A stretch of 64,000 nucleotides of DNA from Hyphomicrobiales bacterium. Its GTDB lineage: Bacteria; Pseudomonadota; Alphaproteobacteria; Rhodospirillales; JACKKN01. Below are positions 48,420 through 56,595 of the stretch, one piece after another (position 1 is the first letter of the stretch; each line of letters opens with the position of its first letter). The DNA lies in NCBI GenBank assembly GCA_024236415.1, contig JACKKN010000015.1, forward strand, positions 1 to 64,000, in the 5' to 3' direction. A program made the position numbers and the translations under genes. The notes below the pieces were generated by a model. It was given only the letters and a program-made list of their open reading frames with translations, was not told where the DNA came from and ran no database searches.

Positions 48420-49568
48420 TCACGGCCGCTTCTTGGCCTTGCCATCGATGCGCACGGCGATGTGGTCGCCCCGGCGGCCCATCTTGCCCGTGTACAGCGG
48501 GATGGTGCCGCTGCGCACCTCGATGTCGGAATCCGGCCTGGCATTCAGCATGATGCGCGACCCGACCCGCAGGTCGAACACGTCCTTGAGGCGCATGACC
48601 TGGTGGTCCAGCACCGCCTCCAGTTCCACGTCGGTCAGCCACAGTTCCTCGGCCAGGTGGGTCTCCCAGATGGAGTCGCGGCCGAACTTCTCGCCCATGA
48701 ACATCTGCAGCAGCAGCTCGCGCACCGGCTCCAGGGTGGCGTAGGGCAGCAACAGTTCCAGCCGTCCGCCGCGGTCCTCCATGTCGATGCGCAGGCGGGC
48801 GACGATGGCGGCGTTGCTGGGCCGCGAGATGGTGGCGAAGCGGGGGTTGGTCTCCAGCCGCTCGAACCGGAAGGTCACCGGCGACAGGGGCTCGAAGGCG
48901 GCGCTCAGGTCGCCCAGCATGACGTGGATCATGCGCTCGACCAGGCTGCGCTCGATGGTCGTGTAGGGGCGCCCCTCGATGCGCATGGCGGCGGTGCCGC
49001 GGCGCCCGCCCAGCAGCACGTCGACGATGGAATAGATCAGCGACGAGTCGACCGTGATCAGGCCGAAGTTGTCCCACTCCTCGGCCTTGATGACGCTGAG
49101 CATGGCCGGCAGCGGGATCGAGTTCAGGTAGTCGCCGAAGCGGATGGAGGCGATGTTGTCGAGGGACACCTCGACGTTGTCCGAGGTGAAGTTGCGCAGA
49201 CTGGTGGACATCAGCCGCACCAGGCGGTCGAACACCACCTCCAGCATGGGCAGGCGTTCGTAGGACACCAGGGCCGAGTTGAGGATGGCCTGGATGCCGG
49301 CGTTCTCCTCGCCCTCGTGCTTCTCCTCGTCGAAGCCCAGCAGGCTGTCGATCTCGTCCTGGTTCAGGACCCGCGAGGACTCGCGGGCGGCGTTCGTCAT
49401 CTCGCCGGGGTCCACGGTCTTGCCTTCGCCCTCGACCATGGTTTCCCAGTCCGACGCCAGGTCGTCCTCGGCCTTGGCGGCGGCGTCACCGTCCTGGTTC
49501 TCGCCGGTCATGGCGGCATCCCATTCGGCGGCCGTCTGGTCGGCATCCTGGTCGGCGGGGGGCGTCAT
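48420..49568 (-). CDS. fliM: Flagellar motor switch protein FliM
   Basis: This 382-residue protein forms part of the C-ring and binds CheY-P. An acidic N-terminal stretch leads to the segment SRVLNQDEIDSLLGFDEEKH, the switch-protein signature. The CheC-like middle domain (VSLDNIASIRFGDYLNSIPL, FRFERLETNPRFATISRPSN) and the C-terminal SPOA domain (LKDVFDLRVGSRIMLNARPD) are complete. The N-terminal extension before LNQDEID is about 65 residues longer than usual, with several Asp/Glu. The ATG overlaps the fliL stop. Confidence 0.95.
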   Translation of the reverse strand: MTPPADQDADQTAAEWDAAMTGENQDGDAAAKAEDDLASDWETMVEGEGKTVDPGEMTNAARESSRVLNQDEIDSLLGFDEEKHEGEENAGIQAILNSALVSYERLPMLEVVFDRLVRLMSTSLRNFTSDNVEVSLDNIASIRFGDYLNSIPLPAMLSVIKAEEWDNFGLITVDSSLIYSIVDVLLGGRRGTAAMRIEGRPYTTIERSLVERMIHVMLGDLSAAFEPLSPVTFRFERLETNPRFATISRPSNAAIVARLRIDMEDRGGRLELLLPYATLEPVRELLLQMFMGEKFGRDSIWETHLAEELWLTDVELEAVLDHQVMRLKDVFDLRVGSRIMLNARPDSDIEVRSGTIPLYTGKMGRRGDHIAVRIDGKAKKRP

Positions 49569-50122
49569 TGCACCAGCATCTCCTTGAACAGCACGTCGTT
49601 GACCTTGGCCGGCGCCACCGCCGCGGCGACCCGCGTCAGCAGCTCCTCGCGCAGGCGGTAGATCCCGGCCGAGCCCTTCAGATCCTCGACCCGCAGCTCG
49701 CGCAGGTATACCTGGAAGTTGTCCATGATCCGGGGCAGTTTCCGTTCGATGCCAGGTATGTCCTTGTTCGAGTCCAGTTCCAGGCTGACCCGGATCTTGA
49801 GGAAGGTCGACTTGCGCTGGCCGGTGTTCAGGTTCACCAGCAGCTCGGGCAGGTCGTAGAAGACCGTCTCGCCCGGCGCCATGCCGGCCTCGGCCGTGGC
49901 GCCCTCGCCCGCCTCGGACTTGGGCGGCGACCCCAGCATGGCCATCACCGGGTCCAGGAAGCCCATGAAGTAGGACCCCGCCAGGCCGCCGACCACCAGC
50001 ACCAGCACCGCGACGATGACCAGGATGAGCTTCTTCTTGCCGCCCTTGGCCGGTGAACCGCCTTCACCTTCGCCGTCTTCCGGCCCGCCGCCTTCCTCCA
50101 CTTCTTCAATGTCGTCGGCCAT
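49565..50122 (-). CDS. fliL: Flagellar basal body-associated protein FliL
   Basis: This 185-residue protein has a single membrane helix (KLILVIVAVLVLVVGGLAGS, about 32-51) after an acidic, Gly-rich cytoplasmic tail. The periplasmic domain (VFYDLPELLVNLNTGQRKST, FLKIRVSLELDSNKDIPGIE) is typical of FliL, which surrounds the stator units. ATG 50122 is preferred; an upstream GTG (50146) has no ribosome site. It heads the fliL-fliM-motor operon and lies divergent from flgF. Confidence 0.92.
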   Translation of the reverse strand: MADDIEEVEEGGGPEDGEGEGGSPAKGGKKKLILVIVAVLVLVVGGLAGSYFMGFLDPVMAMLGSPPKSEAGEGATAEAGMAPGETVFYDLPELLVNLNTGQRKSTFLKIRVSLELDSNKDIPGIERKLPRIMDNFQVYLRELRVEDLKGSAGIYRLREELLTRVAAAVAPAKVNDVLFKEMLVQ

Positions 50123-50358
50123 CGCGTGGTGTCGTCTCGCCTTCACCGGCCGCGCGCAAACGTCGCGCCGGGCCGCCCTGATCAGGCCGCCACTATAAGG
50201 TTGTGATGGTTAATAACTTGTTGAAGGGGCCCGGCCGCGGCCGGGCGCGGCGGCGGCGGCAATTCCTGCCGGGAGGACGGGTCGATTGTTGCCCCTCGGA
50301 CCGGCAGTGGCGATCAACGCGCGCGGGTAACTCATTGTTTTTATTACCAACACCGATC

Positions 50359-50374
50359 TGGCATGGGGGATGCA
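50359..50374 (+). promoter_or_regulatory. Sigma54-type -24/-12 promoter for flgFGAH
   Basis: TGGCATGGGGGATGCA matches TGGCACG-N4-TTGCA with exact GG-to-GC spacing and two mismatches. It places transcription start near 50386, 35 bases before flgF. In Caulobacter, such flagellar promoters are controlled by FlbD and FliX, and fliX is in this window. The rest of the 298-bp gap to fliL holds no gene. Confidence 0.6.
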
Positions 50375-50420
50375 ACGGAGCCGGCGGGATTGTGCACCGG
50401 GCTGAAACGGACTTGCCGCC

Positions 50421-51167
50421 ATGGAAAACACATCGCTGATCGCCCTCTCGCGCCAGGCCGCCCTACGCCGGCAGATGGCGGTGGTCGCCAACAACATCGC
50501 CAACATGAACACGGTCGGGTTCCAGGGCGAGCGCATGATGTTCGTCGACCACCTGGTGCGCAGCCGCGGCGGCGAGCGCCTGCTGGGCGAGAAGCTGGCC
50601 TTCACCCGCGACATCGCCACCATGCGCGACACCGCCGAGGGCCCGGTGCGCCAGACCGGCAACCCCTTCGACCTGGCCGTGCGCAACGGCGCCTACTTCG
50701 TCATCGAGACGCCCCAGGGCGAACGCTACACCCGCAACGGCCGCTTCCAGCTGGACGAGGCCGGACAGGTGGTGACCCAGCACGGCTTCCCGGTGCTGAC
50801 CGAGGGCGGCGGCCCGCTGATCCTGGCCCCCGACGACCGCGAGGTCACCATCTCGCGCGACGGCACGGTGGCCACCCGCAACGGCGAGCTGGGCCGCCTG
50901 CGCGTGGTCAAGTTCGAGAACGAGCAACAGTTGCGCCCGGTGGCCGGCGGCTATTTCCAGGCCCCGCCCGACGCGACCCCCACGGCGGACGAGCCGGCGC
51001 GGCGCGACGTGGTCCAGGGCGCGCTGGAGGACTCCAACGTCCAGGGCGTGGTCGAGATGACGCGCATGATCGAGGTGCACCGCGCCTACGACACCGTGCG
51101 CAAGCTGATCGAGGTCGAGGACCAGCGCATGAAGCGCATGTCCGAGGAACTGTCGAAACCGGTTTGA
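50421..51167 (+). CDS. flgF: Flagellar proximal rod protein FlgF
   Basis: This is a 248-residue rod protein. The N-terminal flagellar rod motif ANNIANMNTVGFQGERMMFV, the middle signature RQTGNPFDLAVRNGAYFVIE and the C-terminal helix VEMTRMIEVHRAYDTVRKLI are all present. It polymerises between FlgC and FlgG. First of four genes flgF-flgG-flgA-flgH that read together. Confidence 0.96.
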   Translation: MENTSLIALSRQAALRRQMAVVANNIANMNTVGFQGERMMFVDHLVRSRGGERLLGEKLAFTRDIATMRDTAEGPVRQTGNPFDLAVRNGAYFVIETPQGERYTRNGRFQLDEAGQVVTQHGFPVLTEGGGPLILAPDDREVTISRDGTVATRNGELGRLRVVKFENEQQLRPVAGGYFQAPPDATPTADEPARRDVVQGALEDSNVQGVVEMTRMIEVHRAYDTVRKLIEVEDQRMKRMSEELSKPV

Positions 51168-51231
51168 CCCGGACACGACCGGCGCCGGCAACGATCCGGC
51201 GCCGGGACCAAGGCAACGAAAGGACGGGAAC

Positions 51232-52017
51232 ATGAGAGCACTCAACATCGCGGCCACGGGCATGCTGGCCCAGCAGCGCAACGTGGAGGTGGTGTCCAAC
51301 AACCTGGCCAACATGAACACCACCGGGTTCATGCGCCGGCGCACCGAATTCCACGACCTGCTGTACCAGAACCTGCGCCGGGTCGGCGCCACGTCGTCGG
51401 ACACCGGCACCGTGGTGCCGTCGGGCGTGCAGCTGGGCCTGGGCGTCAAGCTGGCCGCCGTCTACCGCATCCACGAGCAGGGCAACCTGTCGGCCACCGA
51501 CAACACCTTCGACCTGGCCATCCAGGGCAACGGGTTCTTCCGCGTCCAGATGCCCACGGGCGAGACCGCCTATACCCGCGACGGCACCTTCCAGCTCAAC
51601 GCCGACGGCCAGATCGTGACCCACGACGGCTACACCGTGCTGCCGGGCATCACCGTGCCCAACAACGCGGTCGACGTGGCCGTCAACTCGTCGGGCGAGG
51701 TGCTGGTCAAGCTCGAGAACCAGGTCAACCTGCAGAACGTGGGGCAGTTGCAGATCTCGGTCTTCCCCAACGAGCCGGGGCTGGAGGCGGTGGGCGACAA
51801 CCTGTACATCGAGACCCCGGCCTCGGGCGCCCCGGTCACCGGCAACCCGGCCTCGGTGGGCTTCGGCTCCATCCTGCAGGGCTTCCTGGAAACATCCAAC
51901 GTCAACGCGGTCGAGGAGATCTCCAACCTCATCTCGGCCCAGCGCGCCTATGAAATGAACTCCAAGGTCATCCAGACCGCGGACGAAATGATGGGCACGC
52001 TGTCGAACATGCGATAG
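51232..52017 (+). CDS. flgG: Flagellar distal rod protein FlgG
   Basis: This is a 261-residue protein of the distal rod. The N-terminal motif QQRNVEVVSNNLANMNTTGF, the FlgG-type segment FHDLLYQNLRRVGATSSDTG, TFDLAIQGNGFFRVQMPTGE and the C-terminal ISAQRAYEMNSKVIQTADEM are diagnostic. An AAAGGA ribosome site precedes the ATG. It is 64 bp behind flgF and 10 before flgA. Confidence 0.97.
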   Translation: MRALNIAATGMLAQQRNVEVVSNNLANMNTTGFMRRRTEFHDLLYQNLRRVGATSSDTGTVVPSGVQLGLGVKLAAVYRIHEQGNLSATDNTFDLAIQGNGFFRVQMPTGETAYTRDGTFQLNADGQIVTHDGYTVLPGITVPNNAVDVAVNSSGEVLVKLENQVNLQNVGQLQISVFPNEPGLEAVGDNLYIETPASGAPVTGNPASVGFGSILQGFLETSNVNAVEEISNLISAQRAYEMNSKVIQTADEMMGTLSNMR

Positions 52018-52027
52018 GAGGCCGGTG

Positions 52028-52993
52028 ATGCGAACCCTCCTTGCCCTGCTTCTCGTGGCCGCCGTCGCGGCGGCGGCCCCCGCCGCCGTGCGCGGCGCCG
52101 ACCTGCACGCCCAGGTGCGGGTCAACAGCAACGTCCTGGTCGAGGGCCCGGTGATCCTGCTGGGCGACCTGTTCGCCGGCATCGGCGACCTGGGCGAGAC
52201 CGAACTGGCCAAGGCGCCGCCGCCCGGGCGCCAGGTAACCCTGGGCGCGCGCTGGCTCTATCGCGTGGCGCGGGCCTACAAGCTGGACTGGCGGCCCCTG
52301 GACGACAACGACGTGGCGGTGGTGCGCCGCGACAGCCAGGTGGTGGCCCGCGCCGACGTGGAAGGCGCCATCCTGTCGCGCCTGGCGGACCTGGGCGCCG
52401 AGGGCGACATGAGCGTGATCATGGGCAACCGCCTGCTGCGCCTGCACGTGGCCGTGGACCAGGTGCCCAGCGTGGCCGTCGACGACATCGTCTACGACCC
52501 GCGCTCGCGCCGCTTCACCGCCGTGCTGCGCGCCCCCGCCGACGACCCGGCGGCGCCGCGGGTGCGGGCCTCGGGCCGGCTGCAGCGCATGAGCGAGATC
52601 CCGGTGCCGGCCCACGACATCGCCCGCGGCACCGTGATCCGGGCCGAGGACCTGAAATGGGTCAAGGTGCAGACCCGCCGCCTGCACGACCAGGTGGTGG
52701 CCGACAGCGCCGACCTGATCGGCAAGGCGCCGCGGCGCAGCCTGCGCCGCGACCACCCGGTGCGCCAGTCCGAGGTGCAGGCGCCGGTGCTGGTGGCCAA
52801 GCGCAGCCTGGTGACCATGCACCTGGAGGTCGGCACCATGTCGCTGACCGCCCGCGGCAAGGCCCTGGACGACGGCGCCCTGGGCGAGACCGTGCGCGTC
52901 ACCAACCTGCAGAGCAACACCGTCGTCCAAGGCGTGGTGACCGGCCCCGGCCGGGTCGCCGTCAAGCCGCCGGCGACGGTCGCCATGAACTAG
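52028..52993 (+). CDS. flgA: P-ring assembly chaperone FlgA
   Basis: This 321-residue periplasmic chaperone helps FlgI polymerise. The signal peptide is about residues 1-23 (LLALLLVAAVAAAAPAAVRG). The C-terminal SAF/FlgA domain shows IPVPAHDIARGTVIRAEDLK, LIGKAPRRSLRRDHPVRQSE and VRVTNLQSNTVVQGVVTGPG. FlgI itself, its client, is not found in this window. ATG 52028 is preferred to the adjacent GTG. Confidence 0.93.
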   Translation: MRTLLALLLVAAVAAAAPAAVRGADLHAQVRVNSNVLVEGPVILLGDLFAGIGDLGETELAKAPPPGRQVTLGARWLYRVARAYKLDWRPLDDNDVAVVRRDSQVVARADVEGAILSRLADLGAEGDMSVIMGNRLLRLHVAVDQVPSVAVDDIVYDPRSRRFTAVLRAPADDPAAPRVRASGRLQRMSEIPVPAHDIARGTVIRAEDLKWVKVQTRRLHDQVVADSADLIGKAPRRSLRRDHPVRQSEVQAPVLVAKRSLVTMHLEVGTMSLTARGKALDDGALGETVRVTNLQSNTVVQGVVTGPGRVAVKPPATVAMN

Positions 52994-53015
52994 GCATGGG
53001 CCAGGAGACACAGCC

Positions 53016-53804
53016 ATGACCGCCCCCGCATTGCACCCCGCCGCGCGCACCCCCGCCCGCCTGGCCTTCCGCCTGGTCACCGTCGCCCTGCTGGCTGCGG
53101 CGCTGCCGGCCTGCAACCTGTTCACCCGCCTTTCCGAGGTCGGCGACGGGCCGCAGCTGACCCCCATCACCAACCCCATGGCGCGGCCCGACTACCGCCC
53201 GGTCAGCCTGCCCATGCCGGCTCCCCAGGCCAACGTCTCGAACCCCAACTCGCTGTGGCGCTCGGGCGCGCGGGCCTTCTTCCGCGACCACCGGGCCAAG
53301 GAGATCGGCGACATCCTGACGGTGAAGCTGAACCTCAACGACTCGGCCAAGCTGGACAACAAGACCGAGCGCCAGCGCGACGACTCGGAAGACACCGACG
53401 TGACCACCCTGCTGGGCCTGGAGGCCGAGTTCTCCAAGTTCCTGCCCCAGGGGGTGGCCAACGGCGGCACGCTGATGAGCTTCGGCAACCAGCACGAGAC
53501 CTCGGGCGACGGCCAGATCGACCGCAGCGAGGCCATCGAGCTGACCTTCGCCGCCGTGGTCACCCAGGTCCTGCCCAACGGCGCCCTGGCCATCATGGGG
53601 CGCCAGGAGATCCGCGTGAACAACGAGCTGCGCGAGCTGAAGGTGTCCGGCATCGTGCGGCCCGAGGACATCGAATCCGACAACACGGTGACCCACGAGA
53701 AGATCGCCGAGATGCGCGTCGCCTACGGCGGCCGCGGCACGCTCAGCGACCTGCAGGCGCCGCGCTGGGGCACCCAGATCTGGGACATCGTGTTCCCGTT
53801 CTGA
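53016..53804 (+). CDS. flgH: Flagellar L-ring protein FlgH
   Basis: This 262-residue outer-membrane lipoprotein forms the L-ring. The lipobox LPAC has its lipid-carrying Cys at residue 33, with a leader longer than usual. Family motifs are SLWRSGARAFFRDHRAKEIG, DILTVKLNLNDSAKLDN and VLPNGALAIMGRQEIRVNNE. It is followed by a strong terminator. Confidence 0.96.
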   Translation: MTAPALHPAARTPARLAFRLVTVALLAAALPACNLFTRLSEVGDGPQLTPITNPMARPDYRPVSLPMPAPQANVSNPNSLWRSGARAFFRDHRAKEIGDILTVKLNLNDSAKLDNKTERQRDDSEDTDVTTLLGLEAEFSKFLPQGVANGGTLMSFGNQHETSGDGQIDRSEAIELTFAAVVTQVLPNGALAIMGRQEIRVNNELRELKVSGIVRPEDIESDNTVTHEKIAEMRVAYGGRGTLSDLQAPRWGTQIWDIVFPF

Positions 53805-53866
53805 CCCGGACAGAGTTCCCGTTCCCGGCCGCCGCCCCCGCGGGGACGGCCGGCCGGAACTTCCTC

Positions 53867-53893
53867 ACCGGCGCTTCGGCGCCGGTTTTTTTT
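53867..53893 (+). terminator. Rho-independent terminator after flgH
   Basis: ACCGGCGC (53867-53874) pairs with GCGCCGGT (53879-53886) around a TTCG tetraloop, followed by a run of T. It ends the flgFGAH transcript. Confidence 0.92.
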
Positions 53894-53897
53894 GTTT

Positions 53898-53963
53898 GCG
53901 CTCAAGCGCCGCTTCGCCCTCCGGGCTTGGCTTACGGGCCTTAATGGCCCGGGGTCCTCGCTG
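53898..53963 (-). repeat. Inverted copy of the flgH-dksA intergenic repeat
   Basis: This stretch is closely similar to the reverse complement of part of the 151-bp unit repeated at 54011-54312, with a few substitutions. It follows the flgH terminator directly. Confidence 0.8.
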
Positions 53964-54010
53964 ACGCTCGTCCGCGCCAACCGGCCAGACCAAGCTTGCG
54001 GCCGGAGCAC

Positions 54011-54312
54011 TTCCGGGCGGCGTGGCACCGGCCCCAAATACGCTGGCGCCGACTGGCCCGGAGGAGCACAGCGACGACCCCGGGCCGCAGGCCCGCAAGC
54101 CAAGCCCGGAGGGCGAAGCGGCGTCTGAGCGCACAAAAAGAAAAGGCGCCTCGACGGCGCCTTCCGGGCGGCGTGGCACCGGCCCCAAATACGCTGGCGC
54201 CGACTGGCCCGGAGGAGCACAGCGACGACCCCGGGCCGAAGGCCCGTAAGCCAAGCCCGGAGGGCGAAGCGGCGTCTGAGCGCACAAAAAGAAAAGGCGC
54301 CTCGACGGCGCC
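54011..54312. repeat. Tandem duplication of a 151-bp intergenic unit
   Basis: Copy 1 is 54011-54161 and copy 2 is 54162-54312; I see two substitutions between them (near 54088 and 54096 in copy 1). Each copy ends in a hairpin terminator facing dksA. Together with the inverted copy at 53898-53963, three copies fill the 534-bp gap between flgH and dksA. No gene is supported there, although the repeat keeps open frames. Confidence 0.92.
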
Positions 54313-54314
54313 TT
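54284..54314 (-). terminator. Rho-independent terminator after dksA (also in repeat copy 1)
   Basis: On the minus strand AAGGCGCC-GTCGA-GGCGCCTT is followed by TTCTTTTTG. An identical hairpin lies 151 bases further on (54133-54163) in the first repeat copy. Confidence 0.88.
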
Positions 54315-54338
54315 CCCGAATTCACCGATCCGTCACGC

Positions 54339-54755
54339 TCAGTCGTCGCGGTGGGTCTTCTCCATGCGCTCGTGGCGCTCCTGGGCCTCGATGCTCAGGG
54401 TGGCGATGGGGCGGGCCTCCAGGCGGCGCACCGAGATGGGCTCGCTGGTCTCTTCGCAATAGCCGTAGCTGCCGTCGTCGATGCGGTTCAGGGCCTCGTC
54501 GATCTTGCCGATCAGCTTGCGCGCCCGGTCGCGGGTGCGCAGTTCGAGGGAGCGGTCGGTCTCGATCGAGGCGCGGTCGGCGATGTCCGGTTCCAGGACG
54601 CCGCCCTCCTGCAGGTGCTGGAGCGTCTCGTTGGATTCGCTCAAGAGCTCGGCGCGCCAGCGCAGCAGCTTCTGCCGGAAGTACTCCAGCATCATCGGAC
54701 TCATGAAATCCTCTTTTTCGGAGGGCTTGTAGTCCGGCGGCAGGGTGACGTTCAT
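54339..54755 (-). CDS. dksA: RNA polymerase-binding regulator DksA, cysteine-poor
   Basis: This 138-residue DksA binds the secondary channel of RNA polymerase and, with ppGpp, tunes rRNA and amino-acid promoters. The coiled-coil tip region is recognisable (SNETLQHLQEGGVLEPDIAD, RASIETDRSLELRTRDRARK), followed by IDDGSYGYCEETSEPISVRR and LEARPIATLSIEAQERHERM. Only one of the four zinc-finger cysteines remains (GYCEE); the others are Thr, Ser or Ala-type residues, so classical zinc binding is not expected. ATG 54755 gives the usual length. Confidence 0.9.
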   Translation of the reverse strand: MNVTLPPDYKPSEKEDFMSPMMLEYFRQKLLRWRAELLSESNETLQHLQEGGVLEPDIADRASIETDRSLELRTRDRARKLIGKIDEALNRIDDGSYGYCEETSEPISVRRLEARPIATLSIEAQERHERMEKTHRDD

Positions 54756-54925
54756 TGTGGCACGGCTCCCAGCTTGTAGGATTGGACGGGCGGGAATATA
54801 GGCACCTGGGCCCGTTGCCGCAAACAAAACTTATGCTGCACCGCAATAGCGGGAATATCTTTCGCTTTCAATATTTTATGGTCGCAAAGGGAGGGTCCGG
54901 GGGCGGCCGGGCCCGGGCCGGGGGC

Positions 54926-55366
54926 TCACCCGCCGCGGGTCAGCTTGGCGATCTCCACCTCGGCGCGCAGTTCGATCTCGTCCAGGATCTCGCACAGGTG
55001 CGGGTCGTCCACCTGGCGCCGCCGGGCGCGCATGACCTGGGCGATGGCGGCCAGTTTCTCCTTGGGCAGGGCGCCCACCAGGATGGCGTCGCGGATCTCG
55101 TCCAGCTGGTCCAGCAGCAGCTCGCCATAGGCCACGGCCTGGCGCCGGGCGCGGCCGGCGCCGTCCTCGTCGGCCTCCTGCACCGCCAGCACGGCGTCCA
55201 CGGCGCCCACGGGCTGGGCGCCCGAGACGGCGGCGGGGCCCTCGGCGGTAGTGGCGCCGCGCAGGGAATCGGCGAAGTCGGCGCCGTCGGCGCCGCCCGC
55301 CTTGCGCTTGCGCTTGACCCCGTCGACGCCCTTGGCGCCGCCGGTCCTGTCGACCTTCATGGACAT
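54926..55366 (-). CDS. fliX: Flagellar assembly regulator FliX
   Basis: This 146-residue protein matches FliX, the alphaproteobacterial factor that links basal-body assembly to FlbD-dependent sigma54 transcription. The C-terminal region ELLLDQLDEIRDAILVGALP and RARRRQVDDPHLCEILDEIE is diagnostic; the N-terminal 60 residues are low-complexity. In related genomes fliX usually lies beside flgI. Here its upstream side is occupied by a run of acquired-looking genes. Confidence 0.85.
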   Translation of the reverse strand: MSMKVDRTGGAKGVDGVKRKRKAGGADGADFADSLRGATTAEGPAAVSGAQPVGAVDAVLAVQEADEDGAGRARRQAVAYGELLLDQLDEIRDAILVGALPKEKLAAIAQVMRARRRQVDDPHLCEILDEIELRAEVEIAKLTRGG

Positions 55367-55470
55367 GCGAGCACGGCTTTTCCACCTGCGGCGGCGCGTC
55401 CGGGGCGCCGCCCATGGCGCCGAGTCTGCCGAATACGGCCCGGAAACGCCAGGGTTTTCCGGCCCGCCCC

Positions 55471-55623
55471 CTACCCGCCGCCGCCGTCCAGCACGCCGAG
55501 CTGCGGGTCGCAGGCCCGGGCCAGGCGCTCGACCAGGGCGTCGACCACCGACCCGTCCGCCCGCCCCGCGGCCCGGGCCTCGCGCACCGCGCGCGCGGCG
55601 ACCAGGGCAACGCCGCTTCGCAT
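55471..55623 (-). pseudogene. Decayed third copy of the small exported protein family
   Basis: A 50-codon frame (RSGVALVAARAVREARAAGR, then ADGSVVDALVERLARACDPQ) resembles the C-terminal part of the two paralogues upstream (TEAAREAKDAGRGDVSAVDA, LVPKLKEVCAARKKLDG). The signal peptide and first domain are missing. The DNA just upstream also resembles the gap between the other two copies, so this is probably a truncated repeat unit. Confidence 0.55.
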
Positions 55624-55682
55624 TCGTTTCCCCTTCGCGGATCGATCGTCCCGGCCGCGACGGCTCGCCCGGTCCGCGGCGG

Positions 55683-56075
55683 TCATTTGCTGTCGGCGCC
55701 GTCCAGTTTCTTGCGCGCCGCGCAGACCTCCTTCAACTTCGGGACCAGCGCATCGACCGCGGACACGTCGCCGCGGCCGGCGTCCTTGGCCTCCCGGGCG
55801 GCTTCCGTCGCGAAGATCTGGATCGCCAGCCGTGTCATTGACGTTTCGCCGCCGCCATACAGGCAGTCGAACAGCCATTCTTCCGGCTCGCCGGACCGCT
55901 TGATCAGGTACCAGGCGTCCAGCACGCCGGTGACGTAGGCCAGTTTGAGGACGGCGTCCCATGCGGCAAACATTTCCGCCTGCTCGGAAACCAGCCGGTC
56001 CTGGTCGGCCATGGCTTTCGCCGGCGCCACCAGCAGGAGCGTACAGGCGAAAACGAGTGCCCAGCGTCGTGTCAA
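55683..56075 (-). CDS. Small exported protein, paralogue B (possible immunity protein)
   Basis: This 130-residue protein has a signal peptide ending AMA-DQ (RRWALVFACTLLLVAPAKAM). The mature part contains WDAVLKLAYVTGVLDAWYLI, WLFDCLYGGG and a helical C-terminus. It is closely similar, also at DNA level, to paralogue A 520 bp upstream. Where A has ATG, this copy has TTG (56075); an upstream start at 56120 is possible but gives an unusual leader. The YVTGVLDA core and size recall Rap1a/Tai-type periplasmic immunity proteins, which I suggest only tentatively. Confidence 0.65.
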   Translation of the reverse strand: MTRRWALVFACTLLLVAPAKAMADQDRLVSEQAEMFAAWDAVLKLAYVTGVLDAWYLIKRSGEPEEWLFDCLYGGGETSMTRLAIQIFATEAAREAKDAGRGDVSAVDALVPKLKEVCAARKKLDGADSK

Positions 56076-56202
56076 ATGAAACCTCGCGTTTCTGCAGGAC
56101 CGGATCCCGTTGCAGACCACCGGTTCTTTCCGTCGTTCAAGCGTGGCAACGCCGCTTCGCTTTCGCTTCCCACCGCGGGCCGGTCGTCCCTGTTCGCGGT
56201 CG

Positions 56203-56595
56203 TCATCTGCTGTCGGCCCCGTCCGGCTTCTTCTGCACCGTGCGGACCTCCTTCAACTTCGGGACCAGCAGGTCGATCATGGACGCGCCGCCGCGGCCGG
56301 CGTCGATGGCCTCCTTGGCGGCTTCCGTCGTGACGATCTGCAGCGCCAACTGCGTCATTTCAATTTCGCCGCTGCCGTACAGGCAATCGAACAGCCACCG
56401 TTCCGGCACGCCGGACCGCTTGATGCGGTACCAGGCGTCCAGCACGCCGGTGACGTAGACCAGCCTGGCGACGGCGTCCCATCCGACAAACGATCTCGCC
56501 GGCTCGAAAACCGGCGGGTCCTGGTCGGCCATGGCTTTCGCCGGCGCCGCCAGCAGGAGGGTACAGGCGCAAACGAGTGCCCAGCGTCGTGTCAT
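56203..56595 (-). CDS. Small exported protein, paralogue A (possible immunity protein)
   Basis: This 130-residue protein has a signal peptide (MTRRWALVCACTLLLAAPAK, then AMADQ) and the same plan as paralogue B: WDAVARLVYVTGVLDAWYRI, WLFDCLYGSGEIEMTQLALQ and LLVPKLKEV. It would act in the periplasm. It lies downstream of a two-part putative immunity gene and a toxin with peptidoglycan-binding repeats, so protection from a cell-wall-directed effector is a reasonable but unproved guess. Confidence 0.7.
   Translation of the reverse strand: MTRRWALVCACTLLLAAPAKAMADQDPPVFEPARSFVGWDAVARLVYVTGVLDAWYRIKRSGVPERWLFDCLYGSGEIEMTQLALQIVTTEAAKEAIDAGRGGASMIDLLVPKLKEVRTVQKKPDGADSR

Noticed and set aside
53894..54312. 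Short open frames in the flgH-dksA gap encoding RFALRAWLTGL-type peptides
   Set aside because: They arise from the intergenic repeat, exist in several frames and both strands, and lack ribosome sites.
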